Shown: positions 49,972 to 60,479, counted from the first letter of the stretch. The stretch: 64,000 nucleotides of DNA from Actinopolyspora halophila DSM 43834 (GCF_000371785.1 NZ_AQUI01000002.1:3699276-3763275), one strand, 5' to 3'. Notes: generated from the sequence alone by a model not told the origin. Translations and numbers: made by a program.

Positions 49972-50953
49972 CGTTCTCACCTCCGACGGCGGCCAGGGTG
50001 GCCAGATGAGCCTCGCGAACGGCCGCCCGCAGGGATTCCGGCTCCAGCACCGCGACATCCGGCCCGTAGCCCGCGATCCACCCGACTGCCGTTTCCGGGG
50101 CGTCCAGCTCGAGGCGGACCTCCTGCCCGGCCACACCGTCGAGCTCCTGCTCCCCGAGGACCTCGGCGTGGCGCCGCACGCCCTGAGCCCTTCCCCGGGC
50201 CACCCAGAGTCGCACCGAGGTCCTGGCCGGCTCGGTCGGCTCGGCACCGGTCACCAGCTCCAACAGGTTCACCTCGGGCGGACAGCACACCTGCCCCCCT
50301 TCCCCGAACGGACGCACGGAACCGCTGATCCGGGACAGACGGAAACAGCGCGCCGCCTCGCGGTCCCTGTCGTGTCCGACCACGTACCAGCGGCCACGCC
50401 AAGCCACCACTCCCCACGGTTCGAGCGAACGCGGGCGCGCCACGTTGTCCACCGGTCTGCGGTAGTCGAAGACCACGGCACGCCCTTGCCGGACGGCCGT
50501 CAGCAACGGCACGAACGCCGGTTCGTCGGCGCGGACCTTGGGTTCGATCGGTGCGGGGGCGGTGTCGTCGACATCGACCCCGGCCGCGCGCAACTTGCGC
50601 AGGGCACCGCGCGCGGCGTTGCCCAGCTCGGGCGATTCCCACAGCCTGGAGGCCAGGGCCACGGCCGCCGCCTCGTCGGACTCCAGCTCGATGTCGCCCA
50701 GCTCGTAGTCGCGGCGAGCTATCCGGTAACCGTCGATCCCGTCGAAGAAGGAGTTGCGTCCCGTCTCGAGCGGGACCCCCAGATCACGCAGCTCGGCCTT
50801 GTCCCGCTCGAACTTCCGGTAGAAGGCTTCGTCGTTGGTCGTCTCGGCATAGCCGGGAACGATGTCCCTGATCCGTTCCGCCGTCAGGTACTGACGAGTC
50901 GACAGCAGACACAGCACCAGGTTGACCAGGCGTTCGACCCGCGGGATCCCCAC
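49961..50953 (-). CDS. pafB: WYL-domain transcription regulator PafB
   Basis: A 330-residue paralogue of PafC with the same layout: winged helix (ERLVNLVLCLLSTRQYLTAER), WYL domain (RAVVFDYRRPVDNVARPRSLEPWGVVAWRGRWYVVGHDR) and WCX end. It pairs with PafC in the single-strand-DNA-sensing activator of repair genes. GTG 50953 gives the usual family start; upstream the minus strand has TAGAGT but no clear ribosome site. Unlike in M. tuberculosis, an amidase gene separates it from pafA. Confidence 0.92.
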   Translation of the reverse strand: MGIPRVERLVNLVLCLLSTRQYLTAERIRDIVPGYAETTNDEAFYRKFERDKAELRDLGVPLETGRNSFFDGIDGYRIARRDYELGDIELESDEAAAVALASRLWESPELGNAARGALRKLRAAGVDVDDTAPAPIEPKVRADEPAFVPLLTAVRQGRAVVFDYRRPVDNVARPRSLEPWGVVAWRGRWYVVGHDRDREAARCFRLSRISGSVRPFGEGGQVCCPPEVNLLELVTGAEPTEPARTSVRLWVARGRAQGVRRHAEVLGEQELDGVAGQEVRLELDAPETAVGWIAGYGPDVAVLEPESLRAAVREAHLATLAAVGGENGGQ

Positions 50954-51038
50954 CCGACCAACTCTAGTAGAGCTTTTCCGGCTCGGTCGCCGTAGGTGCT
51001 CGCTCGGCGGAGCCTCCCGCCCGCTCCCGGCACCGGGC

Positions 51039-52514
51039 TCACAGCGGAGGCTCGTGGCCGGCCCAGGGGCGTGCCCTCTCCAGCTGAGCCGCCAGCCGGA
51101 ACAACATCCCCTCTCCCGCGAGAGGACCGACGAACTGGACACCCAGCGGAAGCCCCTCGGGAGTCCAGTGCAGTGGAACCGACATGGCCGGTCTGCCCGT
51201 GATGTTGGCCAGCTGGGTGTACGGCACGTGGCGCAGGTTCTGCCGCGCCACCCGGTCCACGGCACCGGTGGAACGCAGCAGCCCGCCCAGGCGCAACGCG
51301 AGTCCGGCCCGACCGGCGGCACGCAGCGCAGGCGGGGTGTCCAGTTCCCCCAATCGCACCGGCGGCCCGGCCAACCCGGGCGTGAGCAGCAGGTCGTGGC
51401 CGCGGTGGAACTCGGCGAGCTTTCGCGTGTAGTCGTGCCAACCGTCCAACAACGCGCTGTACTCGGGAGCACCGACCGCGCGCCCCGCGGCGGCCAGCAG
51501 GCGGCTGTCCAGTTCGAAGGCCCGCTCCGGAGTTCCGGAGATCCGCCTGGCCTCGTCGATCGACACTGCCAGTTTGACCGACCAGGCGCGCAGGAAGTCC
51601 ACGGACAGCGCGTCCAGGTCGACGGGTGGCTCCACCGGTTCGACGTGGTGCCCCAGCGACTCCAGCATCCGTGCCGCGTCGGTCAACGCCTCCACGGCAT
51701 GGGGGTGCGGGCGTCCCAGCGCGGAGCGGGCGGTGAAACCGATCCGCAGCTTTCCCGGCTCGAGCGCCGTCTCGGCCCAGAAGGAGCGCGGAGGTTCGGC
51801 CGGAGCATAGGGCCCCTCCGCGCTCCCGCCCGCGATGCTGTCGAGCGCGGCCGCGCTGTCCCGCACGGTTCGCGAGATCACGCCGTCCAACGCGGCCCCG
51901 TGGAAGTTCTCCGCACGCTCCGGCCCCGCGGGGACCAGTCCCCTGCCCGGTTTGAGACCGAAAACCCCGCAGGCCGCGGCGGGGATCCGGATGGAACCAC
52001 CGCCGTCGCTGGCGGCCGCGAGCGGAACGATTCCCGCTGCCACGGCGGCGGCAGCACCCCCGGAGGAGCCTCCGGGGGTGCGGTCCGGGGACCAGGGGTT
52101 GCGGGTGGGCCCGAAGGCCTCCGGTTCCGTGATCGGTTTGGCCCCGAACTCCGGGGTGTTTGTCCGGCCGAACGGCACCAGCCCCGCTTCCAGCCAACGA
52201 CGTACCACTTCGGCCGTGTCAGCCCGCGGGAGCTTCGCCAGCGCCCTGGTTCCCGCGGAGGAGGGATGCCCGGCCCATTCCTGCTGCAGGTCCTTGAGCA
52301 GGAAGGGGACGCCGGCCAGTTCGCCCCGCCCCGCTTCGGCCGCCGATCTCCGGGCCGTTTCCTCCGTCGTCCTGGTGACCGCGTTGATCCGGCCGTTGAC
52401 CCGCGCGCAGCGTGCGAGCGCCGCGTCCAGCAGCTCGGTTGCCGAGACGCCGCCCTCGCGGACCAACTCGGCCAAGCCGACACCGTCGTACTCGCGGTAT
52501 TCCGAGTAGTCCAC
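51039..52514 (-). CDS. Amidase-signature family enzyme, inserted between pafA and pafB
   Basis: A 491-residue amidase-signature protein. The Ser-cisSer-Lys triad is visible: Lys in PFLLKDLQQ, cis-Ser in [14 protein letters not shown], and the nucleophile Ser in [10 protein letters not shown]. It would hydrolyse an amide; the substrate is not known, and it is not a GatA by context (no gatC/gatB). GTG 52514 is the start. It lies between pafA and pafB, which are adjacent in M. tuberculosis, so it is an insertion relative to that order. Confidence 0.88.
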   Translation of the reverse strand: MDYSEYREYDGVGLAELVREGGVSATELLDAALARCARVNGRINAVTRTTEETARRSAAEAGRGELAGVPFLLKDLQQEWAGHPSSAGTRALAKLPRADTAEVVRRWLEAGLVPFGRTNTPEFGAKPITEPEAFGPTRNPWSPDRTPGGSSGGAAAAVAAGIVPLAAASDGGGSIRIPAAACGVFGLKPGRGLVPAGPERAENFHGAALDGVISRTVRDSAAALDSIAGGSAEGPYAPAEPPRSFWAETALEPGKLRIGFTARSALGRPHPHAVEALTDAARMLESLGHHVEPVEPPVDLDALSVDFLRAWSVKLAVSIDEARRISGTPERAFELDSRLLAAAGRAVGAPEYSALLDGWHDYTRKLAEFHRGHDLLLTPGLAGPPVRLGELDTPPALRAAGRAGLALRLGGLLRSTGAVDRVARQNLRHVPYTQLANITGRPAMSVPLHWTPEGLPLGVQFVGPLAGEGMLFRLAAQLERARPWAGHEPPL

Positions 52515-52685
52515 GCCGTCTCCTCAGAACTTCTGGCGAAAGGTTTCGCCCGACCCCGGTGCTTCAGCCTGAGCAGCGCGGGAACCCGGTGCGTGAGCCG
52601 GGTGCGTCGCAAGGCGGGGAGGACACGTGGCGTAGGCCGCTACCCGAGGTGCCCTCCAACGCTCCCGATGCACCGACTCACGTGA

Positions 52686-52702
52686 CGGCTACCCGACCAA
52701 CC
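52686..52702. repeat. 17-bp dispersed intergenic repeat, copy 1
   Basis: CGGCTACCCGACCAACC is found here and again, exactly, at 60463-60479. Both copies are intergenic and follow a TGCCCTC motif 25-35 bp upstream. A GCTACCCGA fragment also occurs near 52640. Confidence 0.6.
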
Positions 52703-52756
52703 ACGCAGAGCACCGCTATGAGCTGTCAGTCCGCGTCGAGGACACCCGACGCGTGA

Positions 52757-54115
52757 TCACAACGAGTGGATCAGACGTTCCACCCGCTCGTCCACCGCGC
52801 GGAAGGGGTCCTTGCACAGCACGGTGCGCTGCGCCTGGTCGTTGAGCTTGAGATGCACCCAGTCGACCGTGAAGTCCCTGCCCGCTCCCTGAGCAGCAGC
52901 GATGAAGTCACCACGCAGCTTCGCCCTGGTGCTCTGCGGCGGCGTGTCCTTGGCCGCTTCGATGTCGCCGTCGTTGGTCGCACGGTCCACCAGGTCCTTG
53001 CGCTGCAACATCTCGAACAGCCCACGGCTGCGCCGCATGTCGTGGTAGGCGAGGTCGAGCTGGGCGATCCGCGGGCTCGACAGCTCCAGGCCGTGCTTGT
53101 CGCGGTAGCGCTCCAGCAGCCGGTGCTTGATGGCCCAGTCCACTTCCCTGTCGATCAGCGAGTAGTCCTGGTACTCCACCGCGTCCAGCGCACGCCCCCA
53201 CAGGTCCATGATCCGATCGGTCATGGGGTCGGAGCCGCGTTTCGCCACGTAGTCCACCGCGCGGCCGTAGTACTCCCGCTGGATGTCCAGTGCCGAGGCC
53301 TCCCTGCCCCCCGTCAGCCGGACCGGCCGACGGCCGGTGAGATCGTGGCTGATCTCCCTGATGGCCCGGATCGGGTTGTCCAGGCTGAAGTCGTGGAACT
53401 GAACGCCCTGCTCGACCATCTCGAGCACCAGGTTCACCACCCCCACCTTCAGCAGGGTGGTGACCTCGGACATGTTCGAGTCCCCGACGATGACGTGCAG
53501 TCTCCGGTACCGCTCGGCATCGGCGTGCGGCTCGTCGCGGGTGTTGATGATGGGGCGGGAACGCGTCGTGGCGCTGGAGACGCCCTCCCAGATGTGCTCG
53601 GCGCGCTGGGACAGGCAGTAGGTGGCCCCGCGGGGGGTTTGCAGCACCTTGCCCGCACCGCAGATCAGCTGGCGTGTGACCAGGAACGGGAGCAGCACGT
53701 CCGCGATGCGGGAGAACTCCCCCGAACGGCCGACCAGGTAGTTCTCGTGGCAGCCGTAGGAGTTGCCCGCCGAGTCCGTGTTGTTCTTGAACAGGAAGAT
53801 GTCCCCGCCGATGCCCTCTTCGGCCAGCCTGCGTTCGGCGTCGGTCAGCAGATCCTCGAGTATCCGCTCACCGGCCTTGTCGTGGGTGACGAGTTGGACG
53901 AGATCGTCGCACTCGGCCGTCGCGTACTCGGGGTGCGAGCCGACGTCGAGATAGAGCCTGGCGCCGTTGCGCAGGAACACGTTCGAGGAACGGCCCCACG
54001 ACACGACCTTGCGGAACAGGTATCTGGCCACCTCGTCCGGGGAGAGCCTGCGTTGCCCGTGGAACGTACAGGTCACTCCGAACTCGGTCTCGATGCCGAA
54101 GATCCTCCGTTGCAT
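52757..54115 (-). CDS. pafA: Pup-protein ligase PafA
   Basis: A 452-residue Pup ligase, exactly the length of M. tuberculosis PafA if the ATG at 54115 ([13 protein letters not shown]) is used; a GTG at 54175 would add 20 residues. Motifs: ATP-binding IETEFGV (Glu9) and the [16 protein letters not shown] block with Asp57 in the position of the catalytic base. It uses ATP to join the C-terminal Glu of Pup to substrate lysines. GGAGG precedes the ATG closely. Confidence 0.96.
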   Translation of the reverse strand: MQRRIFGIETEFGVTCTFHGQRRLSPDEVARYLFRKVVSWGRSSNVFLRNGARLYLDVGSHPEYATAECDDLVQLVTHDKAGERILEDLLTDAERRLAEEGIGGDIFLFKNNTDSAGNSYGCHENYLVGRSGEFSRIADVLLPFLVTRQLICGAGKVLQTPRGATYCLSQRAEHIWEGVSSATTRSRPIINTRDEPHADAERYRRLHVIVGDSNMSEVTTLLKVGVVNLVLEMVEQGVQFHDFSLDNPIRAIREISHDLTGRRPVRLTGGREASALDIQREYYGRAVDYVAKRGSDPMTDRIMDLWGRALDAVEYQDYSLIDREVDWAIKHRLLERYRDKHGLELSSPRIAQLDLAYHDMRRSRGLFEMLQRKDLVDRATNDGDIEAAKDTPPQSTRAKLRGDFIAAAQGAGRDFTVDWVHLKLNDQAQRTVLCKDPFRAVDERVERLIHSL

Positions 54116-54243
54116 GCCTCCACGGTAGGCCTCTTTGTCGAACTCGGCGGTCCGCCGTTCGGGGACGGAAGTCACTGATTCCCCACAAAATCATCACACA
54201 GGGTGTATGTTTCCGGTTCCCGAACCGCGCCGCAGGTTCCTCG

Positions 54244-54273
54244 AGTCACGGCCGGCCCGGGCCGGCCGTGACT
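54244..54273 (-). terminator. 30-base perfect palindrome after prcA
   Basis: AGTCACGGCCGGC (54244-54256) pairs with GCCGGCCGTGACT (54261-54273) around CCGG, which is also self-complementary. It lies 53 bp after the prcA stop and before pafA. It has no U-tract, as often in high-GC actinobacteria. Most likely it ends the pup-prcBA transcript. Confidence 0.65.
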
Positions 54274-54325
54274 TCAGAAGACCACTGAAAGCCGTCGTGG
54301 TCCCGGGCGGTCCCCGGGAACGGCA

Positions 54326-55111
54326 TCAGGTCGCCGAGCTGCCGTTCTCCGTGCCCGGAGTCCCGTTCTCCTCGTCAGAGGCGCTCTCGTCCCCGGCGCC
54401 CGAGTCCGAGGAGCCCTCCCCTTCGCTCGGCAGCAGCTCGCGCAACGCCGCCCCGGTGATGCGACGGAACGTGCGGTGCGGCCTGGACCGTTCCAGCACG
54501 GCCACTTCGAGCTGGGAGACTCCCAGTTCGCGGGATCCCTCACCACCGGCGACCAGCGCACGCACGGCCTCCCGGATCGCCGGTTCCAGCTCCATGCCGT
54601 CGGTGAAGGACTCCTTCAACGCGGAAGTGACGGTCTCGGCCTGACCGCCCATCGCCACGTACTGCGGCTCGTCGACGATGGAACCGTCGTAGGTCAGCCG
54701 GTAGAGCTGGTCGGCATCCGGTGTGGCACCCACCTCGGCGACGCAGATCTCCACCTCGAACGGCTTGACCTGCTCGGTGAAGATCGCGCCGAGCGTCTGC
54801 GCGTAGGTGTTGGCCAGGGCACGTCCGGTGACGTCACGACGGTCGTAGGAGTACCCACGCACGTCGGCCATCCGGATACCGGCCATGCGCAGGTTCTCGA
54901 ACTCGCTGTAACGCCCCACCGCCGCGAAACCGATGCGGTCGTAGATCTCCGAGATCTTGTGCAGGGTGGTCGAGGGGTTCTCTGCAACGAACAGCACCCC
55001 GCCCGCGTACTTGAGCACCACCACACTACGTCCCCGAGCGATGCCCTTTCGGGCCAGCTCGGAGCGTTCGCGCATCAGCTGCTCTGGCGAGGTGTAGAAG
55101 GGCATCGTCAC
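54326..55111 (-). CDS. prcA: Proteasome subunit alpha
   Basis: A 261-residue alpha subunit. The family start [25 protein letters not shown] gives the gate-forming N-terminus, followed by [18 protein letters not shown] and [22 protein letters not shown]. The C-terminus is acidic and disordered, longer than in M. tuberculosis. Alpha rings form the antechamber and dock the ATPase. GTG 55111 with AGGAG is chosen over the ATG two codons later. Downstream of prcB, with 136 bp between. Confidence 0.95.
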   Translation of the reverse strand: MTMPFYTSPEQLMRERSELARKGIARGRSVVVLKYAGGVLFVAENPSTTLHKISEIYDRIGFAAVGRYSEFENLRMAGIRMADVRGYSYDRRDVTGRALANTYAQTLGAIFTEQVKPFEVEICVAEVGATPDADQLYRLTYDGSIVDEPQYVAMGGQAETVTSALKESFTDGMELEPAIREAVRALVAGGEGSRELGVSQLEVAVLERSRPHRTFRRITGAALRELLPSEGEGSSDSGAGDESASDEENGTPGTENGSSAT

Positions 55112-55247
55112 GGCTGTGCACTCCTGGCTCGAATCGTGCTGTGCCGAGTCGGCACATGGCGCTTGCTCCGCACACACTGCGGCGAACGACGAGGACGGAT
55201 GCCCCGAACCGTGGGGCCGGGGTCACCCGCGGCGAGGATTCGGCGGA

Positions 55248-56105
55248 TCAACCACCCGGGTTCTGCTTACGCCCCGCGACCACCTCTTCTGCGACGGCGG
55301 CGGTGCGTTCCTCGGACAGCCGTACGGCTCCTTCCGCCCCGGTGATGGTCACCACCGTCGGGTAGATCCGCCGGGCGACATCGGGACCTCCGGTCGCGCT
55401 GTCGTCGTCAGCGGCGTCGTAGAGGGATTCCAACGCGTTGCGCACCGCGGAATCGATGTCGGCCTCCGGGTCGTGGCGCTTCTTCAGCGCGGACTTGGCG
55501 AACACCGAGCCCGAGCCCACCGCGTGGTATCCTGCGCTCTCGTCGTAACGCCCGCCGGTGATGTCGTAGGTGACGATCCTCCCGGCCCGTTCCGGGTCCT
55601 CGGCCGAGGTGTCGTATCCGGCGAACAACGGCATGACGGCCAGCCCGGCCAGCGCTCCCTCGAGATTCCCGCGCAGCATGGTGGCGAGCTTGTTGGCCTT
55701 GCCGTCCAGCGAGAGGGAAACCCCCTCGATCTTCTCGTAGTGCTCCAGTTCGACCGCGTACAGCCGCACCATCTCGAGTGCGATGCCCGCGGTCCCGGCT
55801 ATCCCGACCGCGGAGTAGTCGTCGGTCACATAGAGCTTGTCCATGTCCCGCTGTGCGATGAGGTTGCCCATGGTGGAACGGCGATCGCCCGCGAGCAGGA
55901 CACCGCCCCGGAAGGTCAGAGCGACGATGGTCGTCCCGTGCGGGGCCTCAGCCGAAACATCGGCGTTGTCGGAAAGCTGTGGCATCAACTCGGGGGCCGC
56001 GTCGCGGAGGAACTCCGTGAACGAGGCGGATCCGGGGGTGAAGTACGCGGGGGGCAGGGCCTGACCCGGGTGGCCCCGAGTCGAGCTGGAATCCATGGGC
56101 GACAT
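55248..56105 (-). CDS. prcB: Proteasome subunit beta
   Basis: A 285-residue beta subunit with a propeptide of 57 residues, then Thr58 in HG-TTIVAL as the catalytic nucleophile after self-cleavage. GDRRSTMGN and the [23 protein letters not shown] block are typical. The propeptide length equals that of M. tuberculosis. ATG 56105 has AGGAG three to four bases upstream; M19 is possible. Part of the pup-prcB-prcA unit. Confidence 0.95.
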   Translation of the reverse strand: MSPMDSSSTRGHPGQALPPAYFTPGSASFTEFLRDAAPELMPQLSDNADVSAEAPHGTTIVALTFRGGVLLAGDRRSTMGNLIAQRDMDKLYVTDDYSAVGIAGTAGIALEMVRLYAVELEHYEKIEGVSLSLDGKANKLATMLRGNLEGALAGLAVMPLFAGYDTSAEDPERAGRIVTYDITGGRYDESAGYHAVGSGSVFAKSALKKRHDPEADIDSAVRNALESLYDAADDDSATGGPDVARRIYPTVVTITGAEGAVRLSEERTAAVAEEVVAGRKQNPGG

Positions 56106-56214
56106 CGTCTCCTGCTCGAAGTAACTGGCGTCACATGCTCGGTCGTGCACACTCTATGCGGTGTGCACGCACGCCGGTCGGCCCTCCGGACCGACCGGCG
56201 TCGTACGGAACGAT

Positions 56215-56412
56215 CTACTGTCCACCCTTCTGGACGTAGGCACGTACGAAGTCCTCGGCGTTCTCCTCCAGGACATCGTCGATCTCGTCCAGGATGGTGT
56301 CCACGTCCTCGCCGAGCTTCTCGCGATGTTCCTGCCCGGCGGATCCGGCACCGTTCTCCTCGTTTTCCTCGTTGTCTCCGCCGCCGTGCCGCTCAACCTT
56401 TTCCTGGGACAT
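56215..56412 (-). CDS. pup: Prokaryotic ubiquitin-like protein Pup
   Basis: A 65-residue acidic, disordered protein. The C-terminal half has the coiled-coil helix (EKLGEDVDTILDEIDDVLEENAEDFVRAYVQ) that docks on the ATPase, and it ends in Gly-Gly-Gln. The Gln must be deamidated to Glu by Dop before PafA can use it. ATG 56412 has GGGAGG five bases upstream. Immediately upstream of prcB (109 bp between). Confidence 0.97.
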   Translation of the reverse strand: MSQEKVERHGGGDNEENEENGAGSAGQEHREKLGEDVDTILDEIDDVLEENAEDFVRAYVQKGGQ

Positions 56413-56480
56413 CTCGCCTCCCGGTGGTCTCGTCGAGGATGCCCGTCCGAACGGGGAGTGCCCGCCGAACTCCGATGTCC

Positions 56481-56499
56481 CGGGTGCCTTCGGCACCCG
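56481..56499. terminator. Hairpin between dop and pup
   Basis: CGGGTGCC (56481-56488) pairs with GGCACCCG (56492-56499), loop TTC, about 70 bases before pup. It may end the dop transcript or sit in the pup leader. Just upstream on the minus strand a TTGACT (56542-56537) could be the -35 of a pup promoter; no good -10 is seen. Confidence 0.4.
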
Positions 56500-56614
56500 A
56501 ACCGAACATCAAAACATCCTGGTGTGAACACTACCTAGTCAACCGGCTGCACGCCCAGATCCGAACGGCGACTTTCCGATCTTTTCCGCACGTGGGGACT
56601 CACCCTTTCGGGTG

Positions 56615-58111
56615 TCATCCTCCGGTGAGCGAGTCCACCAGCTCCTCGGCACTGCTCGCGGCCTCGAGCAACTCGCCGACGTGGGCCTTGGTCCCGCGCA
56701 GGGGTTCCAGGGTCGGGATCCGCACCAGGGAGTCCCGCCCCAGGTCGAAGATCACCGAATCCCACGAGGCCGCGGCCACCTCGTTGGGGTAGTGCTCGAG
56801 GCAGCGCCCCCGGAAATAGGCCCTGGTGTCCTCCGGTGGGTTCGTCACCGCCGAGCGCACCTCCTCCTCGGAGAGGATCCGCTTCATCGAACCGCGGCTG
56901 ACCAGCCTGTTGTACAGCCCCTTGTCCATCCGCACGTCGGCGTACTGCAGGTCGATCAGGTGCAGCCGGGGAGAGCTCCAACCGAGGTTGTCCCTGCTGC
57001 GGTAGTTCTCCAGTATTTTCAACTTGGCCGGCCAGTCGAGGCGATCGGCGCAGTCCATCGGATCGTTGCCGAGCAGGTCGAGGGTCTCGCCCCACGTGCG
57101 GACCACGTCCCTGGCCGACTCCCCACCGTGCGACTCCACGTACGCGGCGGCCCGCTCGTGGTACGCCCGCTGCAGATCCAGGCCGGTGAACCGACGGCCG
57201 TCGGCGAGCTCGACCTTCTGGCTGAGCTCGGGATCGTAACTGATCAGGTGAACCGCCTTGACCGGATCCGCCAGCCTGAGGTCGTCGAAGCGGTACCCGT
57301 CCTCGATCATGTCCAGGATCAGGGCCGTCGTCCCCAGCTTCAGGTAGGTCGCGGTCTCGGCGAGGTTGGCGTCCCCGAGGATGACGTGCAGCCTCCGGTA
57401 CCTGTCCGCGTCGGCGTGCGGCTCGTCGCGGGTGTTGATGATGCCGCGCTTGAGCGTGGTCTCCAGCCCCACCTCGACCTCGATGTAGTCCGAACGCTGC
57501 GAGAGCTGGAACCCGGGTTTCTCACCGACCTGGCCCAGTCCGACGCGCCCCGAACCGCAGACGATCTGCCTGGAGGCGAAGAACGGTGTCAGTCCCGCGA
57601 TGACGGCCGTGAACGGGGTGTCCCGCGAGCACAGGTAGTTCTCGTGCGTGCCGTAGCTGGCGCCCTTGCCGTCGACGTTGTTCTTGTAGAGCTGAATCGG
57701 AGAGGTGCCCGGCACGCTGGCGGCGCGGCGCGTCGCCTCCTCCATGACGCGTTCGCCCGCCTTGTCCCACAGCACCGCGTCCCGCGGGTTGGTGACCTCC
57801 GGCGCGGAGTACTCCGGGTGAGCGTGATCGACGTAGAGGCGTGCCCCGTTGGTCAGTATGACGTTGGCCGCCCCCAGGTCGTCGCCTTCCGAGCCGTTCG
57901 TCTGTGCCGTCGACGCACCCATGTCGAATCCACGCGCGTCACGCAGCGGCGACTCGACCTCGTAGTCCCACCGCGCACGACGGGCACGCGGAATGTCGGC
58001 CGCCGCCGCGTAGGCGAGCACGATGTGGGTGGAGGTCAACACCGGGTTCGCCGTAGCGTCCCCCGGCACGGTGATCCCGTACTCCACCTCGGTTCCCATG
58101 ATCCGGCGCAT
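56615..58111 (-). CDS. dop: Pup deamidase/depupylase Dop
   Basis: A 498-residue Dop, homologous to PafA. Motifs: [13 protein letters not shown] at the start and [19 protein letters not shown] with Asp95, the catalytic Asp described for this enzyme. It also has the Dop-specific inserted loop near 40-80. It converts Pup-Gln to Pup-Glu and removes Pup from proteins. ATG 58111 gives the standard start MRRIMGTE. Upstream of pup in the same direction, as in mycobacteria. Confidence 0.96.
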   Translation of the reverse strand: MRRIMGTEVEYGITVPGDATANPVLTSTHIVLAYAAAADIPRARRARWDYEVESPLRDARGFDMGASTAQTNGSEGDDLGAANVILTNGARLYVDHAHPEYSAPEVTNPRDAVLWDKAGERVMEEATRRAASVPGTSPIQLYKNNVDGKGASYGTHENYLCSRDTPFTAVIAGLTPFFASRQIVCGSGRVGLGQVGEKPGFQLSQRSDYIEVEVGLETTLKRGIINTRDEPHADADRYRRLHVILGDANLAETATYLKLGTTALILDMIEDGYRFDDLRLADPVKAVHLISYDPELSQKVELADGRRFTGLDLQRAYHERAAAYVESHGGESARDVVRTWGETLDLLGNDPMDCADRLDWPAKLKILENYRSRDNLGWSSPRLHLIDLQYADVRMDKGLYNRLVSRGSMKRILSEEEVRSAVTNPPEDTRAYFRGRCLEHYPNEVAAASWDSVIFDLGRDSLVRIPTLEPLRGTKAHVGELLEAASSAEELVDSLTGG

Positions 58112-58199
58112 GGTACTCAGCCTACGGGTTCAGCCTGGCGAACGAATCCCTGTCGAACCGCCGTGGCCGAACGGAGCGGCACCGAATGCTGTCACCATC

Positions 58200-58718
58200 G
58201 TGAGCGTGACTCCCGGTGACGAGCCGGTCGCGATCTACGACCGGGACGGCGGAGTGGTCGGCTCCGCCCCGCGCAGAAGAATGCGCGCCGAGGGGCTGTG
58301 GCACGCGGCCGCCTCGGTGCTGGTTCGGTCCACCGACCTGAACGCGGTCTACGTGCACCGCAGGACCGCGGACAAGGACGTCCACCCCGGGATGTACGAC
58401 TGCTGGGCCGGAGGGGTCGTGGCAGCGGGCGAGCACCCCGACACCACGGCGCGCAGGGAACTGGCCGAAGAGCTCGGCGTCGGCTCCACCCCTCGCTTCC
58501 TGTTCCGTACCAGACACGAGCTGGGCAGCATCCGGTTCCACGCGTTCCTCTACGAGACCTTCTGGGGCGGGCCGATCGTCCATCAACCCGCGGAGGTAGC
58601 CGAGGGCCGATGGATGCCGCTGTCCGAGCTGCGGGGGCACCTGGACGATCCGGACCGCCCGCTGGTGCCGGACGGGAGACAGTTCGTCGAGGAGTGGTTC
58701 GAGTTCCGCGGTCGCTGA
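58200..58718 (+). CDS. NUDIX hydrolase
   Basis: A 172-residue NUDIX protein. The Nudix box is complete: GGVVAAGEHPDTTARRELAEELGV (G-x5-E-x7-R-E-L-x-E-E-x-G). The N-terminal part has EPVAIYDRDGGVVG and a basic RRRMRAEGLWHAAASVLV, as in IPP-isomerase-like and ADP-ribose-type NUDIX enzymes. GTG 58200 has no clear ribosome site. It diverges from dop, with 88 bp between starts. Substrate unknown. Confidence 0.85.
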   Translation: MSVTPGDEPVAIYDRDGGVVGSAPRRRMRAEGLWHAAASVLVRSTDLNAVYVHRRTADKDVHPGMYDCWAGGVVAAGEHPDTTARRELAEELGVGSTPRFLFRTRHELGSIRFHAFLYETFWGGPIVHQPAEVAEGRWMPLSELRGHLDDPDRPLVPDGRQFVEEWFEFRGR

Positions 58719-58779
58719 CCGTGTTCTCCCCGCCGGACTGCTTCACCGGCCTGTCCTCCCCGCTCGCCCCGGAACGGGA

Positions 58780-59544
58780 TCAGACGGCTGACCAGCCGTT
58801 GTCCACGGGCAGCACGACGCCGTTGATATTACTGGCCGCGTCCGAGGCGAGGAAGAGGATGGCGGTGGCCTGCTCGTCCGCCTCGGCCACCCGGCCGACG
58901 TTTCCCGCGTGGTTCATGACCACGCTCGGCCCGTGGGCCTCGAAGTCGGCGTCGACGGTGATGCCGGTGGCCGTGCCGCCAGGGGCGATGGCGTTGGCGC
59001 GGATACCGCTGTCCCGGTACATCACGGCGATCGACTTGGTCAGTCCCACGATGCCGTGCTTGGAGGCCGTGTAGGCCGCTCCGGAGGCGCTGCCGCGCAG
59101 GGACGCCTCGGAGGCGGTGTTGACGACGGCCCCGCCTCCTCTGTCCAGCATGTGCGGTAACGCCGCGCGGGTCAGCAGGAAGGGCGCGGTCAGGTTGACC
59201 CGGAGCACCCGATCCCACTCGGCGTCGGTCACGTCGGCCACGGCCGCGAAGCCGTCCATGATTCCGGCGTTGTTGATCAGCACGTCCGGACCTCCGAACT
59301 CTTCCGCCGCGGTGGCGACGACTTTCTCCGCCACGGACAGATCCCCGAGGTCACCCGTCACGGTGCTCGCCGTTCCACCCGCCGCCCGGATCTCCCGTTC
59401 CACGGCACCTGCTGATTCGGCGTCGAGATCGGCGAGCAGCACCCGCGCGTCCTCGGCTGCGAAACGCAAGGCGGCGGCCCGGCCGATTCCCGAGCCCGCA
59501 CCGGTGACGATCACGCTGCGACCTTCCAGACCGGTCCTGGTCAT
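58780..59544 (-). CDS. Short-chain dehydrogenase/reductase
   Basis: A 254-residue SDR. The cofactor motif TGAGSGIG (14-21), NNAG, the Ser region and catalytic Y-T-A-S-K are all present, ending with the usual GGxxx-type tail (VLPVDNGWSAV). The Asp-Leu-Asp after the second strand suggests NAD(H) preference. Substrate unknown. Divergent from the TetR regulator, which is likely to control it. Confidence 0.9.
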   Translation of the reverse strand: MTRTGLEGRSVIVTGAGSGIGRAAALRFAAEDARVLLADLDAESAGAVEREIRAAGGTASTVTGDLGDLSVAEKVVATAAEEFGGPDVLINNAGIMDGFAAVADVTDAEWDRVLRVNLTAPFLLTRAALPHMLDRGGGAVVNTASEASLRGSASGAAYTASKHGIVGLTKSIAVMYRDSGIRANAIAPGGTATGITVDADFEAHGPSVVMNHAGNVGRVAEADEQATAILFLASDAASNINGVVLPVDNGWSAV

Positions 59545-59614
59545 CTCGAACTCCTCAACTCCGTGGAAACGGGGTTCGCCGGTCGACGCTCGTCGCCCAC
59601 CCCACTACTTTCTG

Positions 59615-59636
59615 GCGCAGTGTGCCACTATTGCGC
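59615..59636. promoter_or_regulatory. Inverted repeat between SDR and TetR genes
   Basis: GCGCA (59615-59619) and TGCGC (59632-59636), 12 bp apart, in the divergent promoter region 59545-59699. Inside them, AGTG and CACT form a second small dyad. This is a weak but well-placed candidate TetR operator. Confidence 0.35.
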
Positions 59637-59699
59637 TTAGTGTCGAAAAGCGTCGTGGCATCCTGGAACGGCAGAGCCGAGCCCGGAAGGGAAAGCACG

Positions 59700-60335
59700 G
59701 TGCCGAACGAGCAGGGGAACCCCGGAGCACGCACCGGACGTCCACCGTTGACCGAACGACGCAAAGCGGCGACACGTATGGACATCGCCCGGCAAGCGGT
59801 TCGGTTGTTCACCACGAAAGGGCTCGCCGCCACCACAGCCGAGGAGATCGCGGAGGCTGCCGGGGTGTCACTGCGCACGCTGTGGCGCTACTGCCCCGGA
59901 ACGGGCAAGGAAAGCTACGTGCTCCCCCTGCTGAGCACGGGAGTCGAGACCGTCGCCCGGTTCCTGGCCGAACAGGAACCGGGCGAAGCGCTGACGGGTC
60001 TGTTGGAAGGGTCACCGCATTCCGAGGAGCGGGACGAGGTGGCCACGATGCTGGCGCTGGTTCGACTGACCCGCACCGAACCCGCGGTGCGGGCGGTGTG
60101 GCTGCGGGCGCACCGGGACGCGGAACCCGTGTTCGCCGCGAGCATCGCCGAACGTTCCGGGTTTTCCGCTGACGAACTGGCCGTGAAGACGGAGGCCGCG
60201 ATGCTCAACGCGGCGCTGCGCGTGGCCGTGGAGCACAGCGCCGAACTGGCCCCGTCCCCGGAACGGGCCGGCCCCGTGCTGCGGGAGGCGTTGCGCGACG
60301 CGCTGGGTACGCTCCCCAGCTGGACACGAAGCTGA
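59700..60335 (+). CDS. TetR-family transcription regulator
   Basis: A 211-residue TetR protein. The N-terminal helix-turn-helix is about 25-65 (MDIARQAVRLFTTKGLAATTAEEIAEAAGVSLRTLWRY), preceded by a Pro/Arg-rich arm. The C-terminal helical domain would bind a ligand. GTG 59700 lies behind GGAAGGGAAAG. Divergent from the SDR gene, with 155 bp between starts, the usual place for a TetR that represses its neighbour. Confidence 0.88.
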   Translation: MPNEQGNPGARTGRPPLTERRKAATRMDIARQAVRLFTTKGLAATTAEEIAEAAGVSLRTLWRYCPGTGKESYVLPLLSTGVETVARFLAEQEPGEALTGLLEGSPHSEERDEVATMLALVRLTRTEPAVRAVWLRAHRDAEPVFAASIAERSGFSADELAVKTEAAMLNAALRVAVEHSAELAPSPERAGPVLREALRDALGTLPSWTRS

Positions 60336-60462
60336 CCGCCACCGGGCGGAGCGAGTCCGCAGCGGCACGTTTCGCGTGGGGTCGCCGCTTCGGCGCGGCG
60401 GAGGTAGCACCCCCATTCCTGGCGAGCCCCGGATGCCCTCTGGACAACCCTCCTGGCAACTA

Positions 60463-60479
60463 CGGCTACCCGACCAACC
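60463..60479. repeat. 17-bp dispersed intergenic repeat, copy 2
   Basis: An exact copy of the 17-mer at 52686-52702, here between the convergent TetR and aldo/keto reductase genes. Confidence 0.6.
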
